From an uncultured Propionibacteriaceae bacterium (GTDB lineage: Bacteria; Actinomycetota; Actinomycetes; Propionibacteriales; Propionibacteriaceae): a stretch of 46,133 nt of DNA. The notes beneath the pieces are model-generated. The model saw nothing but the letters and a program-made list of their open reading frames with translations, had not been told where the DNA came from and made no database searches. The stretch is from the NCBI GenBank assembly GCA_945911015.1, contig CAMDZW010000029.1, forward strand, positions 1-46,133. The letters run 5' to 3'. Positions within the stretch are counted from its first letter, which is position 1. Each line of letters opens with the position of its first letter. The translations under genes and the position numbers were made by a program. This document shows, in pieces, positions 16,842 through 26,263 of this stretch.

Positions 16842-17804
16842 TTGAGCGGCGTCCTGAACGGATTCGCCATCCTGGCCATTGTCATTGGCGTCGGGATCGC
16901 ACTCGCGCACATGCGGGTGGTGAACGCGAGCGCCCAGGAAATGTTGGCCAAGGTCGTGTTCCATGTTGCCTCTCCCTGCCTGATGATCACCATCATGGGG
17001 TCGGCCGATGTGCACACCCTGTTCTCCCGCAACCTGATCGCCTCGGTCAGCGGCGTCGTGGCGACCGCAGTGATCCACATCCTGCTGGCGCGCCTGGTCT
17101 GGAAACGGTCCGGCACCGACACCGTCATCGGCACCTTCGCGACCTCCTATGTGAACGCCGGCAACCTCGGCATCCCGATTGCTGCCTACGTGCTGGGCGA
17201 CGGTTCGGTGATCGCGCCGATGCTGCTGGTCCAGCTGGTCCTGCTGCAACCGGCCGGTCTGGCCGTGATCGACGTCCTGCAGAAGCGCGCCGGTGCCTCA
17301 CCGGACGAGACCCCTGCCGAACGCAATCGACGCCGCCGCAAGATGATCCTCGGACCGTTCACCAATCCGATGTTGATCGGCTCGGTGATCGGTGTGGTGC
17401 TCTCGGTGACCGGTTGGCATCTGCCCCCGATCCTGAATGACCCGATCGACCTGATCGGTGGCATGGCGATCCCGGCCATGCTCATTGCGTACGGCATCGG
17501 GCTGCGGCTCGGCCCGCTGCCGGGCAAGGGGGAGAACCCTCGCTACCTGGCCGTGATCACCCTGCTCAAACTCGTCGTCCAGCCGCTGGTCGCCGGTCTG
17601 GTCGGCTACCTGCTGCTCGACCTCCACGGGGTTGCCCTGCTCGGCGTCTGTGTCATCGCAGCCCTGCCGACGGCGCAGAACGTGTTCACCTTTGCCCTGA
17701 AGTACCAGACCGGGGTGGTGCTGGCCCGGGATGCGATCTTCATCAACACGATCGGTTCGGTCCCGGTCATCGTGGCCATCGTGGCTCTCGTGTCGAGCCT
17801 GTGA
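16842..17804 (+). CDS. AEC family transporter (auxin efflux carrier-like permease)
   Basis: A 320-aa integral membrane protein with about ten hydrophobic helices in two halves, as in AEC/PIN-type carriers. Signature stretches are SPCLMITIMGS, TSYVNAGNLGIPIAAYVLG (the conserved Asn-Ala-Gly-Asn crossover), GPFTNPMLIGSVIGV, IDLIGGMAIPAMLIAYGIGL and ALPTAQNVFTFALKY. A charged cytoplasmic loop (about residues 148-165) separates the halves. Bacterial members export or import small organic acids such as malate; the substrate here is unknown. It starts at TTG with AGGAG six bases upstream. It follows nrtR by 96 bp on the same strand, so a link with nicotinate or organic-acid transport is possible but speculative. 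Confidence 0.87.
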   Translation: MSGVLNGFAILAIVIGVGIALAHMRVVNASAQEMLAKVVFHVASPCLMITIMGSADVHTLFSRNLIASVSGVVATAVIHILLARLVWKRSGTDTVIGTFATSYVNAGNLGIPIAAYVLGDGSVIAPMLLVQLVLLQPAGLAVIDVLQKRAGASPDETPAERNRRRRKMILGPFTNPMLIGSVIGVVLSVTGWHLPPILNDPIDLIGGMAIPAMLIAYGIGLRLGPLPGKGENPRYLAVITLLKLVVQPLVAGLVGYLLLDLHGVALLGVCVIAALPTAQNVFTFALKYQTGVVLARDAIFINTIGSVPVIVAIVALVSSL

Positions 17805-17860
17805 GTGATGTCATCGCCAGAGCGGACGTGTAGGTTCTTCATCATGTGTGGGAGCGGCCG

Positions 17861-18784
17861 ATGAACGATTACTCCGACTTCGATCTGGATCGGAGCACCA
17901 GGCAGGCATGGACCGAGTTCGAGCGACGCCTGTCCGAGATCATCTCGGTGATTGACGACACCGCCGACATGACCATCGGCACCGCCACCGCCAACGATGA
18001 CGAACACGGCCCGTTCCTGGTGTTGTCCTCACCACGGCGCGATGTCGTGCGCTGCGAGGCGGCCAGCAATGGTGTCCTCGACGACGCCTACCAGCTCAGC
18101 ACCGACCAGCTGACCCGCATGGAGCGGGCCGGATGGCATCCGCCGACCGCCGACGGCGACCGTCCGACCCCCAACTTCTGGGTCGAGGTCGACCAGTTCA
18201 CCTCCGACAAACTGGCAGCCCTCGCGGTCGAAGCGCTGCGTGACGTCTATGGCGTGCCCCATCCGGTCTTCCTGTCACCGGACCAACTCGCTGAGATCCT
18301 GCAGCCGAACCCGGTCCCGCAGGAAGAACCTGTCGACTTCGACGCCGACGACATCATCGCGGTCATGCCGCACGACGCCGCACATCTGGACCGATTGGTC
18401 GAGACCGAGCTCATCGACATGTTCGGTCACCCGCCGATGCGTGACGCCGAGGGCGATGTGGCGATCCGTGTCGGGTCGACGATGGTTTTCCTGCGTACCG
18501 TGCCGGACGGCCAAGAAGTGATCGTCTTCTCGATCGTCGTCCACGACGTCGAGGGGCGCTCCCGGGCCACTGAGGTCCTCAACGACCTCAACGCCGATGC
18601 CCGCTGGGTCCGGTTCCAGCTGATCCGTGACCGGGTCTTCGTCTCGCTGTCGGTGCAGGGACGGCCCTTCGTGCCGGCCCACCTGCACCACGCCGTCCAG
18701 GTGATGAGCGATGTTGCCGACGGCATCGACGACGAGCTCGCCGCAAAGCTGCGGGGTCGGACCACCTTCGACGGGGACGCCTGA
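17861..18784 (+). CDS. YbjN-like (T3SS chaperone-fold) domain protein
   Basis: A 307-aa acidic cytosolic protein with no signal or membrane segments. The N-terminal half contains FLVLSSPRRDVVRCEAASN and a W/H-rich stretch, and the C-terminal half (about 190-300) has a chaperone-like YbjN fold, with SIVVHDVEGRSRATEVLNDL and FQLIRDRVFVSLSVQGRPFV. Duplicated YbjN domains occur in actinobacteria as regulatory or chaperone-like proteins of unknown partner. The ATG at 17861 follows GGGAGCGG. A second, shorter YbjN-like gene lies at 35081. The downstream hrpA gene begins 61 bases after the stop. Confidence 0.7.
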   Translation: MNDYSDFDLDRSTRQAWTEFERRLSEIISVIDDTADMTIGTATANDDEHGPFLVLSSPRRDVVRCEAASNGVLDDAYQLSTDQLTRMERAGWHPPTADGDRPTPNFWVEVDQFTSDKLAALAVEALRDVYGVPHPVFLSPDQLAEILQPNPVPQEEPVDFDADDIIAVMPHDAAHLDRLVETELIDMFGHPPMRDAEGDVAIRVGSTMVFLRTVPDGQEVIVFSIVVHDVEGRSRATEVLNDLNADARWVRFQLIRDRVFVSLSVQGRPFVPAHLHHAVQVMSDVADGIDDELAAKLRGRTTFDGDA

Positions 18785-18820
18785 GGCCCCGGACAAGCCT
18801 GAGACCCGAACAACCCGGGT

Positions 18821-18839
18821 GCTGCCGCACGGCGGCAGC
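18821..18839 (+). promoter_or_regulatory. hairpin just upstream of hrpA
   Basis: GCTGCCG and CGGCAGC (7-bp perfect stem, loop CACGG) sit six bases before the hrpA start codon. There is no U-tract. The structure could attenuate readthrough from the preceding gene or limit initiation of hrpA. Confidence 0.5.
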
Positions 18840-18845
18840 AGTAGA

Positions 18846-21800
18846 ATGCGGCAAGTGTGCGACCCCGTCATCACCTTCGACCCCGACCTGCCGATCACGG
18901 CTCGGATCGAGGACCTCGCCGAGGCGATTGATCGGCACCAGGTGGTCGTGGTCGCCGGTGAGACCGGGTCGGGCAAGACCACCCAGTTGCCCAAGATCTG
19001 TCTCCAACTGGGACGGCGCCGGATCGCTCACACCCAGCCACGCCGGATTGCTGCCCGCAGTGTCGCTGAGCGGGTCGCCGAGGAGCTCGGTTCCGAGATC
19101 GGGGACCTGATCGGCTACCAGGTTCGGTTCACCACCAAGGCCAGCCGTCAGACCCGGCTGAAAGTGATGACCGACGGCGTCCTGCTGAATGAGATCGGTT
19201 TTGACCGGGACCTGCGCCGCTACGACACGATCATCATCGACGAGGCCCACGAACGCAGCCTCAACATCGACTTCCTGCTCGGCTACCTGAAGCAGCTGCT
19301 GGCCCGCCGCGACGACCTGCGGGTGATCATCACCTCGGCCACCATCGACACCGCACGCTTCTCCGAACATTTCGACGATGCCCCCGTGATCGAGGTCTCG
19401 GGCCGTACCTACCCGGTCGAGGTCCGCTACCGTCCGATCCACGACGATGCCGATCCCACCGCCCCGGTCGATCCGGACCGCGACCAGATCGATGCGATCT
19501 GCGATGCAGTGACCGAACTGTTCACCGAACCCGACTGGGGCGACATCTTGGTCTTCCTCTCCGGGGAACGCGAGATCCGCGACACCCAGATCGCCCTCAA
19601 CGACCTCAGGTTGCCGCACACCGAGGTACTGCCGCTGTATGCGCGGCTCTCGGCTGCCGAGCAGCACAAGGTCTTCACCCGGCACACGGGTCGACGAGTC
19701 GTGTTGTCGACCAATGTCGCCGAGACCTCGCTCACTGTGCCCGGGATCCGTTATGTCGTGGACACTGGGACCGCACGCATCTCCCGCTACTCGGCCCGGA
19801 CGAAGGTGCAGCGGCTCCCGATCGAACCGATCTCCCAGGCCTCGGCGAACCAGCGTTCAGGGCGATGCGGCCGTACAGCTCCGGGCGTGGCGATCCGGCT
19901 CTACAGTGAGGCCGACTTCCAGGCCCGTCCCGAGTTCACCGAACCCGAGATCCTGCGGACCAACCTCGCCTCGGTGATGTTGCAGATGGCCCAGGCCAGG
20001 CTCGGTGACATTGCCCGCTTCCCCTTCGTCGAGGCGCCCGACACCGCCCAGATCCGTGACGGTCTCCGACTTCTGGAGGAGTTGGGCGCGGTGAAGCCCG
20101 GCAAGGGGCCGCTGCGGCTCACCGGGATCGGCCGTCAGCTCGCCCGGATCCCGCTCGATCCCCGGATGGCGCGGATGCTGGTCGAGGCCGACCGGCGTCA
20201 CTGCCTGGCCGAGGTGTTGGTCATCGTCTCGGGTCTCAGCGTCCAGGATCCCCGTGAACGACCTGCAGAGAAGACCGAAGCCGCCGACGCTCTGCACCGC
20301 CGGTTCTGGGCACCGATGGGGGAGGAGGACAGCCCACCCGACGGCAGCGACTTCATGGCCTGGCTCCGGCTGTGGGACCATCTGGTCGAGCGGCAGCGAT
20401 CCCTGTCGGGCAACGCCTTCCGGCGGATGTGTCGCGACGAGTTCCTGCACTACCTGCGGATCCGCGAATGGCAGGACCTGCACACCCAACTGCGCACCAT
20501 CACCCGCGAACTGAAGATGGAGCGCAACCGGGAGCGGCCGGATGCGGCCACCATCCACACCGCAATGTTGTCGGGTCTGCTGTCGCATGTCGGTCTGGCC
20601 GATCTGCGTGAGGAGGATCGCCAACCTCGCGGCCGTGGCAAACCGAACAGGCGACGGCCGCTGCGGGAGTATCTCGGCGCTCGTGGGGCCCGCTTCGCCA
20701 TCCAACCCGGATCCAGTGTGGCCCGGACGCCACCGCCACTGGTGATGGCTGCCGAGCTCGTCGAGACCTCACGTCTGTGGGCCCGCACCGTGACCGGGAT
20801 CGAGGCCGAGTCGGTCGAGGAGGTCGGCCAGCACCTGGTGAAACGGCAGTATGCCGAACCACACTGGTCAAGCCGACGCCAGGCAGTGATGGCCTACGAG
20901 ACGGTCAGCCTGTACGGGGTGCCGATCATCGCCCGGCGGGCGGTCAACTATGCCAAGGTCAGTCCGGTCGAGGCCCGCGAGATCTTCATCCGCTCCGCCC
21001 TGGTCGAGGGGGACTGGCGCACCCGTCACCGATTCTGGAAACACAATGCCGAGGTACGGGCAGAGGCTGCGGCCCTGGAGGAGCGGGCCCGCCGCCGCGA
21101 CATCGCCGTCGACGACGAGGTCATCTTTGCCTTCTACGACGAGCGGATCGGGTCCGAAGTGGTCTCGGCCGCCCACTTCGACAGCTGGTGGAAGAAGGCC
21201 TCCCGCGAGGACCCGCATCTGCTCGACCTGAGCCTGGACCAACTGATCCACGACGACTCGGTCGGCGGGTCCGACTTCCCCGACCACTGGCCGGTGGCCA
21301 CCGACACCGGTGAGCTCGACCTCCGTCTCGACTACACCTTCGATCCCGGTGCCGGGCGGGACGGGGTGAGCGTGACCCTGCCGTTGACTCTGGTCAACCA
21401 GATCCCGGCCGGCCCGTTCACCTGGAACGTCCCCGGCCTGCGTACCGATCTGGTCACCGAACTCATCCGCTCCCTGCCCAAGGCCTTGCGCACCCAGTAC
21501 GTCCCCGCTCCCGACCACGCCCGATCAGCTCTGCGCTGGCTGGCCGAACACGACATCGGACCGGACAGTGAGCCACTGGCCCAGGCCCTGGATCGGGCAC
21601 TGACCGCACTCACCGGCCGTGCGCCACGGCAGGGGGACAGCCCGGCCTTCGATCTCGCCCGGCTGCCTGACCACCTGCGCGTCACCTTCGTCGTACGGGA
21701 GAAGGGCAAGACCCTGGCCGAAGGCAAGGACCTCGAGGAACTGCGGGTTCGACTCAGGCCTCGCCTGACCGCGACCCTGACCCGTACGGCACGGGCCAAG

Positions 21801-22676
21801 AGCGCCTCCGGAGCGACCGACTGGCGGTTCGGCACCATTGCCGACACCTTGTCCCTGCACCGCGGCCAGGGCCCGGCGGCGATCGGGCATCCGGCGCTCA
21901 CCGACGAGGGGACGACGGTGGGGCTGGTGGTGCACGACACCGCAGCCCGGGCCGAGGCCGCTGCGCACACCGGCCTGCGTCGTCTGGTCGTGCTCAACAC
22001 CGTCGATCCGACCAAGTGGGTGGTCACTCACCTGTCGACGACCGAAAAGTTGGCGCTCGCCGCCAATCCGTACGGCAAGGTCCCCACCCTGCTCGCTGAC
22101 GCCCGACTCGCCTCGGTCGGCAGCCTGATCGACCGGCCGCCACGAGAGATCCGGACCGAGGCCGACTTCAAAGCCCTGTGTGACCGGGTCCGGGCCGACA
22201 ATGCCGACCGCATGTTGCGGATCGTCCAGCTCAGTGCCGAGACGTTGCAGCTGCGTGCCACGGCCGAGGCCGCTCTGGGCGGTGTTGCCGATCGTGAGGC
22301 GCGCGCCGACATCACCGAGCAGCTCGCGAACCTGGTCTTCGACGGTTTCCTCGCTGCGACCGGGTACGAGCAGCTGGAGCAGTATCCGCGCTACCTGCGG
22401 GCCGTGGCCGAACGGATCTCGGTGCTGCGGACCGACCCGGGCAAGGACCGCGCCCGGCTGGACCAGATCCTCGACGTGGAGGACGCCTACGCCGAACTGT
22501 GTGCCGAGCTACCGGCCGGGCCACTTCCGCCGGCGGTTGCGGCGATCGGCTGGATGATCGAGGAATTGCGGGTGTCGCTGTTCGCCCAGCGACTCGGCAC
22601 CCGCGGGCCGGTGTCGGCCAAGCGGATCATGAACGCTGTTGCCGATGCCCGTCGCACGCACCTTGGCAGCGGATGA
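18846..22676 (+). CDS. hrpA: ATP-dependent RNA helicase HrpA
   Basis: A 1276-aa DEAH-box RNA helicase, a normal length for HrpA. Walker A is GETGSGKT (38-45) and the DEAH box is IIIDEAHERSL (DEAH about 132-135). Later motifs are VIITSATIDTARF, ATNVAETS-type motif V (STNVAETSLTVPGIRYVVD) and the QRSGRCGRTAPG motif VI. The helicase-associated and winged-helix regions follow, then the long C-terminal DUF3418-type region, which starts around residue 630 (VETSRLWARTVTGIEAE). HrpA acts on stalled or collided ribosomes and on mRNA processing. The start is uncertain: ATG 18846 or GTG 18855 are both close to the family N-terminus. The longer upstream open frame overlaps the YbjN-like gene. Confidence 0.94.
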   Translation: MRQVCDPVITFDPDLPITARIEDLAEAIDRHQVVVVAGETGSGKTTQLPKICLQLGRRRIAHTQPRRIAARSVAERVAEELGSEIGDLIGYQVRFTTKASRQTRLKVMTDGVLLNEIGFDRDLRRYDTIIIDEAHERSLNIDFLLGYLKQLLARRDDLRVIITSATIDTARFSEHFDDAPVIEVSGRTYPVEVRYRPIHDDADPTAPVDPDRDQIDAICDAVTELFTEPDWGDILVFLSGEREIRDTQIALNDLRLPHTEVLPLYARLSAAEQHKVFTRHTGRRVVLSTNVAETSLTVPGIRYVVDTGTARISRYSARTKVQRLPIEPISQASANQRSGRCGRTAPGVAIRLYSEADFQARPEFTEPEILRTNLASVMLQMAQARLGDIARFPFVEAPDTAQIRDGLRLLEELGAVKPGKGPLRLTGIGRQLARIPLDPRMARMLVEADRRHCLAEVLVIVSGLSVQDPRERPAEKTEAADALHRRFWAPMGEEDSPPDGSDFMAWLRLWDHLVERQRSLSGNAFRRMCRDEFLHYLRIREWQDLHTQLRTITRELKMERNRERPDAATIHTAMLSGLLSHVGLADLREEDRQPRGRGKPNRRRPLREYLGARGARFAIQPGSSVARTPPPLVMAAELVETSRLWARTVTGIEAESVEEVGQHLVKRQYAEPHWSSRRQAVMAYETVSLYGVPIIARRAVNYAKVSPVEAREIFIRSALVEGDWRTRHRFWKHNAEVRAEAAALEERARRRDIAVDDEVIFAFYDERIGSEVVSAAHFDSWWKKASREDPHLLDLSLDQLIHDDSVGGSDFPDHWPVATDTGELDLRLDYTFDPGAGRDGVSVTLPLTLVNQIPAGPFTWNVPGLRTDLVTELIRSLPKALRTQYVPAPDHARSALRWLAEHDIGPDSEPLAQALDRALTALTGRAPRQGDSPAFDLARLPDHLRVTFVVREKGKTLAEGKDLEELRVRLRPRLTATLTRTARAKSASGATDWRFGTIADTLSLHRGQGPAAIGHPALTDEGTTVGLVVHDTAARAEAAAHTGLRRLVVLNTVDPTKWVVTHLSTTEKLALAANPYGKVPTLLADARLASVGSLIDRPPREIRTEADFKALCDRVRADNADRMLRIVQLSAETLQLRATAEAALGGVADREARADITEQLANLVFDGFLAATGYEQLEQYPRYLRAVAERISVLRTDPGKDRARLDQILDVEDAYAELCAELPAGPLPPAVAAIGWMIEELRVSLFAQRLGTRGPVSAKRIMNAVADARRTHLGSG

Positions 22677-22688
22677 TTGGATGTCCCC

Positions 22689-23606
22689 ATGGCCTTGACC
22701 GTTCCTTCCCATCCCGGTGGACAGCCCTTGTTCACCGTGGACGAGTCCGTGGCCGAGAGCTTGACCGATCATCGCCCGGTGTTGTTGAACCTGCTGGAGG
22801 GGTTCGTCGACGGGGGACAGGTGATCCGGACCACCTCGGACGCCATCTTGGAACATTTCGTCCACGAACCGCTGGTCACCTTTGACCACGACCAGCTGCA
22901 CGACTACCGCAGCCGTCGACCGACGATGGTCTTCGACGCGAATCGGTACATCTCGGTCGACAACATCTCCGTCGTCATGCACAAGGTCACCGATCCGCAT
23001 GGCGAGCAGTTCTTGATGTTGGCCGGTCCGGAGCCGGATCTGAAGTGGGAGGCGATGCTGACCTCCTTGTTGCACCTGATCGAACGTTTCGATGTCCGGA
23101 TGACCGTGACTGCTCATGGGGTCCCGATGGCGGTCCCGCACACGCGTCCGACCACGATGACCGTCCATGGCACCGATCCCGAACTGGTCGGCGACGAGCG
23201 GGCCTGGTTCGGACGGGTCGAGGTGCCGGCCAGCCTGTCGGCATTGTTGGAGTACCGGCTCGGGGAGGTCGGTCGCACCGGTCATGGTTTCGCCATCCAT
23301 GTGCCGCACTACATCGCGCAGGCGAAGTTTCCCTCCGCAGCGGTGGCCGCGATGGATTCGATGGCCAAGGTCACCGGGCTCGCTCTGCCGGTGGAGGAGC
23401 TGCGCCCGGCGATGTCGACCACGATGACCGAGATCAGCAACGAGGCCAACCAGTCCGACGAGATCCTGCGGGTCGTGGCGGAGTTGGAACGCCAGTACGA
23501 CGCGTACATGGAACGTGACGCCGAGTTGCCCAGTGCCGACGAGATCGGCGCGGAGTTCGAACGGTTCCTCCGCGAGAACGACACCGACGACAATCCACCC
23601 TTCTGA
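22689..23606 (+). CDS. PAC2 family protein (proteasome-assembly chaperone-like)
   Basis: A 305-aa cytosolic protein of the actinobacterial PAC2 family. Characteristic stretches are PVLLNLLEGFVDGGQVIRTT near the N-terminus, LVTFDHDQLHDYRSRRPTMV, VPMAVPHTRPTTMTVHGT and GHGFAIHVPHYIAQAKFPSA. A C-terminal alpha-helical tail (ILRVVAELERQYDAYMERDA) resembles a coiled coil. Relatives in eukaryotes and archaea assist 20S proteasome assembly, but actinobacterial members are not clearly tied to that role. The ATG giving MALTVPSHPGG was preferred over the TTG twelve bases upstream. It lies 12 bp after hrpA and 26 bp before tesB, so the three genes probably share a transcript. Confidence 0.87.
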   Translation: MALTVPSHPGGQPLFTVDESVAESLTDHRPVLLNLLEGFVDGGQVIRTTSDAILEHFVHEPLVTFDHDQLHDYRSRRPTMVFDANRYISVDNISVVMHKVTDPHGEQFLMLAGPEPDLKWEAMLTSLLHLIERFDVRMTVTAHGVPMAVPHTRPTTMTVHGTDPELVGDERAWFGRVEVPASLSALLEYRLGEVGRTGHGFAIHVPHYIAQAKFPSAAVAAMDSMAKVTGLALPVEELRPAMSTTMTEISNEANQSDEILRVVAELERQYDAYMERDAELPSADEIGAEFERFLRENDTDDNPPF

Positions 23607-23632
23607 CCGTTGCGAGCCACCGGAGGTGCCGC

Positions 23633-24493
23633 ATGCCGCAGTCACTTGACGAGCTGGTGAATCTGCTGGATCTCGAAGAGTTGGAGATCGGGCTCTATCG
23701 TGGGCGTCAGCCCGACACCGCCTTGCAACGCGCTTTCGGAGGGCAGGTGCTGGCCCAGGCTCTGCTCGCCGGTGAGCGGACCGTGCCATCGGACCGGGCG
23801 CCGCATTCACTGCACGCCTACTTCATCCTGCCCGGCAGCACCGATGCCCCAATCCTGTACGACGTGCAGACCATCCGCGACGGGGGATCGTTCTCCACTC
23901 GTCGGATCGAGGCCCGTCAGCATGGCCGGGTGATCTTCTACATGACCGCGTCGTTCCAGCAGGCCGAGGACGGCTTCGACCATGCCGACCGGGCTCCGGC
24001 CGATGTGCCGCCACCGCAGGACTGCCCCGGGCTGGGCGAGGTCCTTGAGCAGTTGTCCCGCCGTCCTTCAGATGTGTGGGCCCGGGAATGGGGTGCCCTT
24101 GAGGTGCGCTACGCCGGGGATTCCCGGCCCGGTGGCCGGCTTGACCCCGAAGCGCATCCGGCCCGCGCACAGGTGTGGGTCCGGACCGCTGGCCAGTTGG
24201 CCGACGATCCATCCTTGCACCGCGCTGTGCTCGCCTACGCTTCCGACCTCACCCTGCTGGGTGTCTCGACCGTCCCGCACGGGGTCGTCATCGGCGAACG
24301 ACGCCTCCAGGCAGCATCGCTGGACCATGCCATGTGGTTCCACCGGCCGATTCGAGCCGACGAGTGGACGTTGTACGACCAGGTGTCACCGTCGGCCTCG
24401 GGGGCGCGGGGTCTGTCGACCGGGCGCCTGTTCGGCGGGGAAGTCCTCGGTGTCAGTGTGGCCCAGGAGGGCCTGATCCGCGCCCGGAGCTGA
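23633..24493 (+). CDS. tesB: acyl-CoA thioesterase II
   Basis: A 286-aa double hot-dog thioesterase. The first half contains GGQVLAQALLAGERTVPSDR, HSLHAYFILPGS and the aromatic FYMTASFQ. The second half has LAYASDLTLLGVS (the catalytic aspartate region, Asp about 203), LDHAMWFHRP and GLSTGRLFGGEVLGVSVAQE, with the usual Gln near the end. It hydrolyses medium- and long-chain acyl-CoAs to free acids and CoA in the cytosol. The ATG follows GGAGG at seven bases. A strong hairpin after the stop ends the transcript before the convergent sigma factor gene. Confidence 0.94.
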   Translation: MPQSLDELVNLLDLEELEIGLYRGRQPDTALQRAFGGQVLAQALLAGERTVPSDRAPHSLHAYFILPGSTDAPILYDVQTIRDGGSFSTRRIEARQHGRVIFYMTASFQQAEDGFDHADRAPADVPPPQDCPGLGEVLEQLSRRPSDVWAREWGALEVRYAGDSRPGGRLDPEAHPARAQVWVRTAGQLADDPSLHRAVLAYASDLTLLGVSTVPHGVVIGERRLQAASLDHAMWFHRPIRADEWTLYDQVSPSASGARGLSTGRLFGGEVLGVSVAQEGLIRARS

Positions 24494-24500
24494 CAGACCA

Positions 24501-24536
24501 ACGGCCCCGCACTCCGGTCATCGGAGCGCGGGGCCG
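24501..24536. terminator. bidirectional stem-loop between tesB and the sigma factor gene
   Basis: ACGGCCCCGC (24501-24510) pairs with GCGGGGCCGT (24527-24536). An inner CTCCG/CGGAG stem and the loop GTCAT complete it, with one unpaired base on each side. It lies between two convergent stop codons. There is no T-run, as is common for actinobacterial terminators. Confidence 0.8.
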
Positions 24537-24554
24537 TGGGCCGTGGGACCTCGA

Positions 24555-25511
24555 TCAGGCTGCCGCGTCGTCCTCCCGGGCGCGCAGCTTGGCGATGGCG
24601 TGCCGCTCGATCTGGCGGACCCGCTCCGCGGTGATTCCCCAGACCGCGCCGATGTCGGCGAGCTTGGCCTGGCGGCCGTCGAGCAGACCGTAGCGCCGGC
24701 GGACGACATCGGCGGAACGTTCGTCGAGGGTCTCCAACATCGCTTCGAGGCGGGCACGTTCCTCGGCGTCAAGGACCATCTCGTCAGGGCCAGGGGCAGG
24801 TTCGCGGGCGATCAGATCGCCCAGGGCGGTGTCGCCGTCCTCCTCGACCGGGGCGTCGAGACTCACGTGGTCGCGGCCGTACCGGATCAGATCAATGACC
24901 CGCTCGGTCTCCACGCCCATCTCCTCGGCGATCTCGAACAGCTCCGGTTCGCGGCCCAACCGGCGCTCCAGGGTACGGCGGATGGCGCCGACCTGGTTGA
25001 CCTGCTCGGCGACGTGCACCGGGAGGCGGACGATCCGTCCCTGTTGGGCCACGCCGCGGCTGATCGACTGGCGGACCCACCACGTCCCGTAGGTGGAGAA
25101 CTTGAAGCCCTTGGTGTAGTCGAACTTCTCGACCGCACGAATCAGGCCGGTGTTGCCCTCCTGGACCAGGTCGAGCAGCGGCATCTGGGAACGGCCGTAC
25201 TTGCGGGCGACCGAGACGACCAGACGCAGGTTGGCGGTCACGAAGCGCTGCTGCGCCTCCTGACCGAGTTGGATCAGGGTGTCGAGTTCATCTGCACTGG
25301 GGCGCTTGCGCCGCCGACCGCGCTCGGTGGCGGTCACCTCGCCGGACTTGATCTTCTCGGCGTAGAGGCCGACCTCGATCGTCTTGGCGAGCTCCACTTC
25401 CTCCGCGGCGGTGAGCAGCGGGGTACGGGCAATCTCATCAAGGTACTGCCCGACGGCGTCCTTTCCGTCGAGGGTGTCGGTGTTCCTCGTCCGTGTCATT
25501 GTCGCGACCAT
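24555..25511 (-). CDS. RNA polymerase sigma factor, sigma-70 group 2 (SigB-like)
   Basis: A 318-aa sigma factor without region 1.1. Region 1.2 contains DAVGQYLDEIARTPLLTAAEE. Region 2 runs through RFVTANLRLVVSVARKYG, LLDLVQEGNTGLIRAVEKFD and KFSTYGTWWVRQSISRGVAQ, the -10 recognition and melting helix. Region 3 is VEQV-type helices (VAEQVNQVGAIRRTLERRLG). Region 4.2 ends in LADIGAVWGITAERVRQIER. Size and architecture match mycobacterial SigB/HrdB-type non-essential sigma factors. The ATG giving MVATMTRTRN was selected because GAGAGGGG lies six bases upstream; the extra upstream codons lack a ribosome-binding site. A cluster of CCCTGA half sites lies 68-123 bp upstream. Confidence 0.93.
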   Translation of the reverse strand: MVATMTRTRNTDTLDGKDAVGQYLDEIARTPLLTAAEEVELAKTIEVGLYAEKIKSGEVTATERGRRRKRPSADELDTLIQLGQEAQQRFVTANLRLVVSVARKYGRSQMPLLDLVQEGNTGLIRAVEKFDYTKGFKFSTYGTWWVRQSISRGVAQQGRIVRLPVHVAEQVNQVGAIRRTLERRLGREPELFEIAEEMGVETERVIDLIRYGRDHVSLDAPVEEDGDTALGDLIAREPAPGPDEMVLDAEERARLEAMLETLDERSADVVRRRYGLLDGRQAKLADIGAVWGITAERVRQIERHAIAKLRAREDDAAA

Positions 25512-25578
25512 GGTGGTCCCCTCTCTCGTGCCTTCACCCACCTCAACGCACGAGAGGCCCAAAAGGATGCCTCGAACT

Positions 25579-25634
25579 CCCTGAGTTGACCCTGAAGCTG
25601 AACCCTGAGGGGTCAGGGATGGCCCCGGTCAGGG
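25579..25634 (-). promoter_or_regulatory. cluster of CCCTGA/TCAGGG repeats upstream of the sigma factor
   Basis: Three CCCTGA copies (25579, 25590, 25603) and two TCAGGG copies (25613, 25629) are packed into 56 bp. The central pair 25603-25618 is a perfect inverted repeat with a GGGG spacer. The array sits in the non-coding gap between the sigma factor and the Rv3235-like gene, so it may be an operator array controlling the sigma factor. Confidence 0.5.
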
Positions 25635-25669
25635 TCGCCATACGGCGGCCCCATGCGCCCGGACGGAGT

Positions 25670-26158
25670 TCAGGCGGCGCGGGCCAGTGGTCGCAGGTCC
25701 TCGGGTCGGTAGTCCCAGACGGTGCAGATCCATCGACGTTTCTGCAATTTCATCTGGCAGGCCATCGCAATCGATCGGCCGTGGACCCGGACGCGCAGCA
25801 CCGCTTCGAGCGTGTCGGGCAGCGGCCGCTGGCAGTGCACCGAGGCGAGTTGCATGCGTGGAATGCCGGGGCGTCGAGCGATCAGTTGCAGCATGGTCAG
25901 CACCTGGTCATTGGTCCACCGGGCCAGCTGGGCGACCGGTCGGCGGCCCGACATCACCTCCAGAGTGACCAGCGCGAACTGGCGGACTCGCTGGTGGGAG
26001 GCCAAGTCGACCACCTCGGGCGGTCGGTGGGCCCGGGCGACAGGAGTGTCGAACCCGGGGGTGCCCAACCCGGGGCCATCGAACAGGGTCGGCTGCAGGC
26101 GGCCCGCCGCAGGCGCAGCGCCGTTGATCGGTCGGGCGGTGGGGATGGTGATCGTCAC
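25670..26158 (-). CDS. Rv3235-like (DUF6459) family protein
   Basis: A 162-aa actinobacterial conserved protein. The N-terminal half is low complexity and rich in Pro and Ala. The conserved C-terminal domain carries VRQFALVTLEVMSGRRPVAQ, RWTNDQVLTMLQLIARR and VRVHGRSIAMACQMKLQKRR, ending in the aromatic WICTVWDYR. I recognise it as the family called Rv3235 or DUF6459; no function is established to my knowledge. The GTG at 26158 was chosen because GGAGG precedes it by six bases. No membrane or signal segment is visible. It lies upstream of the sigma factor on the same strand, 158 bp away, so co-regulation is possible. Confidence 0.7.
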   Translation of the reverse strand: MTITIPTARPINGAAPAAGRLQPTLFDGPGLGTPGFDTPVARAHRPPEVVDLASHQRVRQFALVTLEVMSGRRPVAQLARWTNDQVLTMLQLIARRPGIPRMQLASVHCQRPLPDTLEAVLRVRVHGRSIAMACQMKLQKRRWICTVWDYRPEDLRPLARAA

Positions 26159-26263
26159 TGAAACCTCCGGATCTCGAACTGGATGACCCCATCCAAACCC
26201 GACGGCAACCCCGGGGGAACAGTTTCTCCGAGACGGACAACACCTCTTTGCCCGACTCCAACC

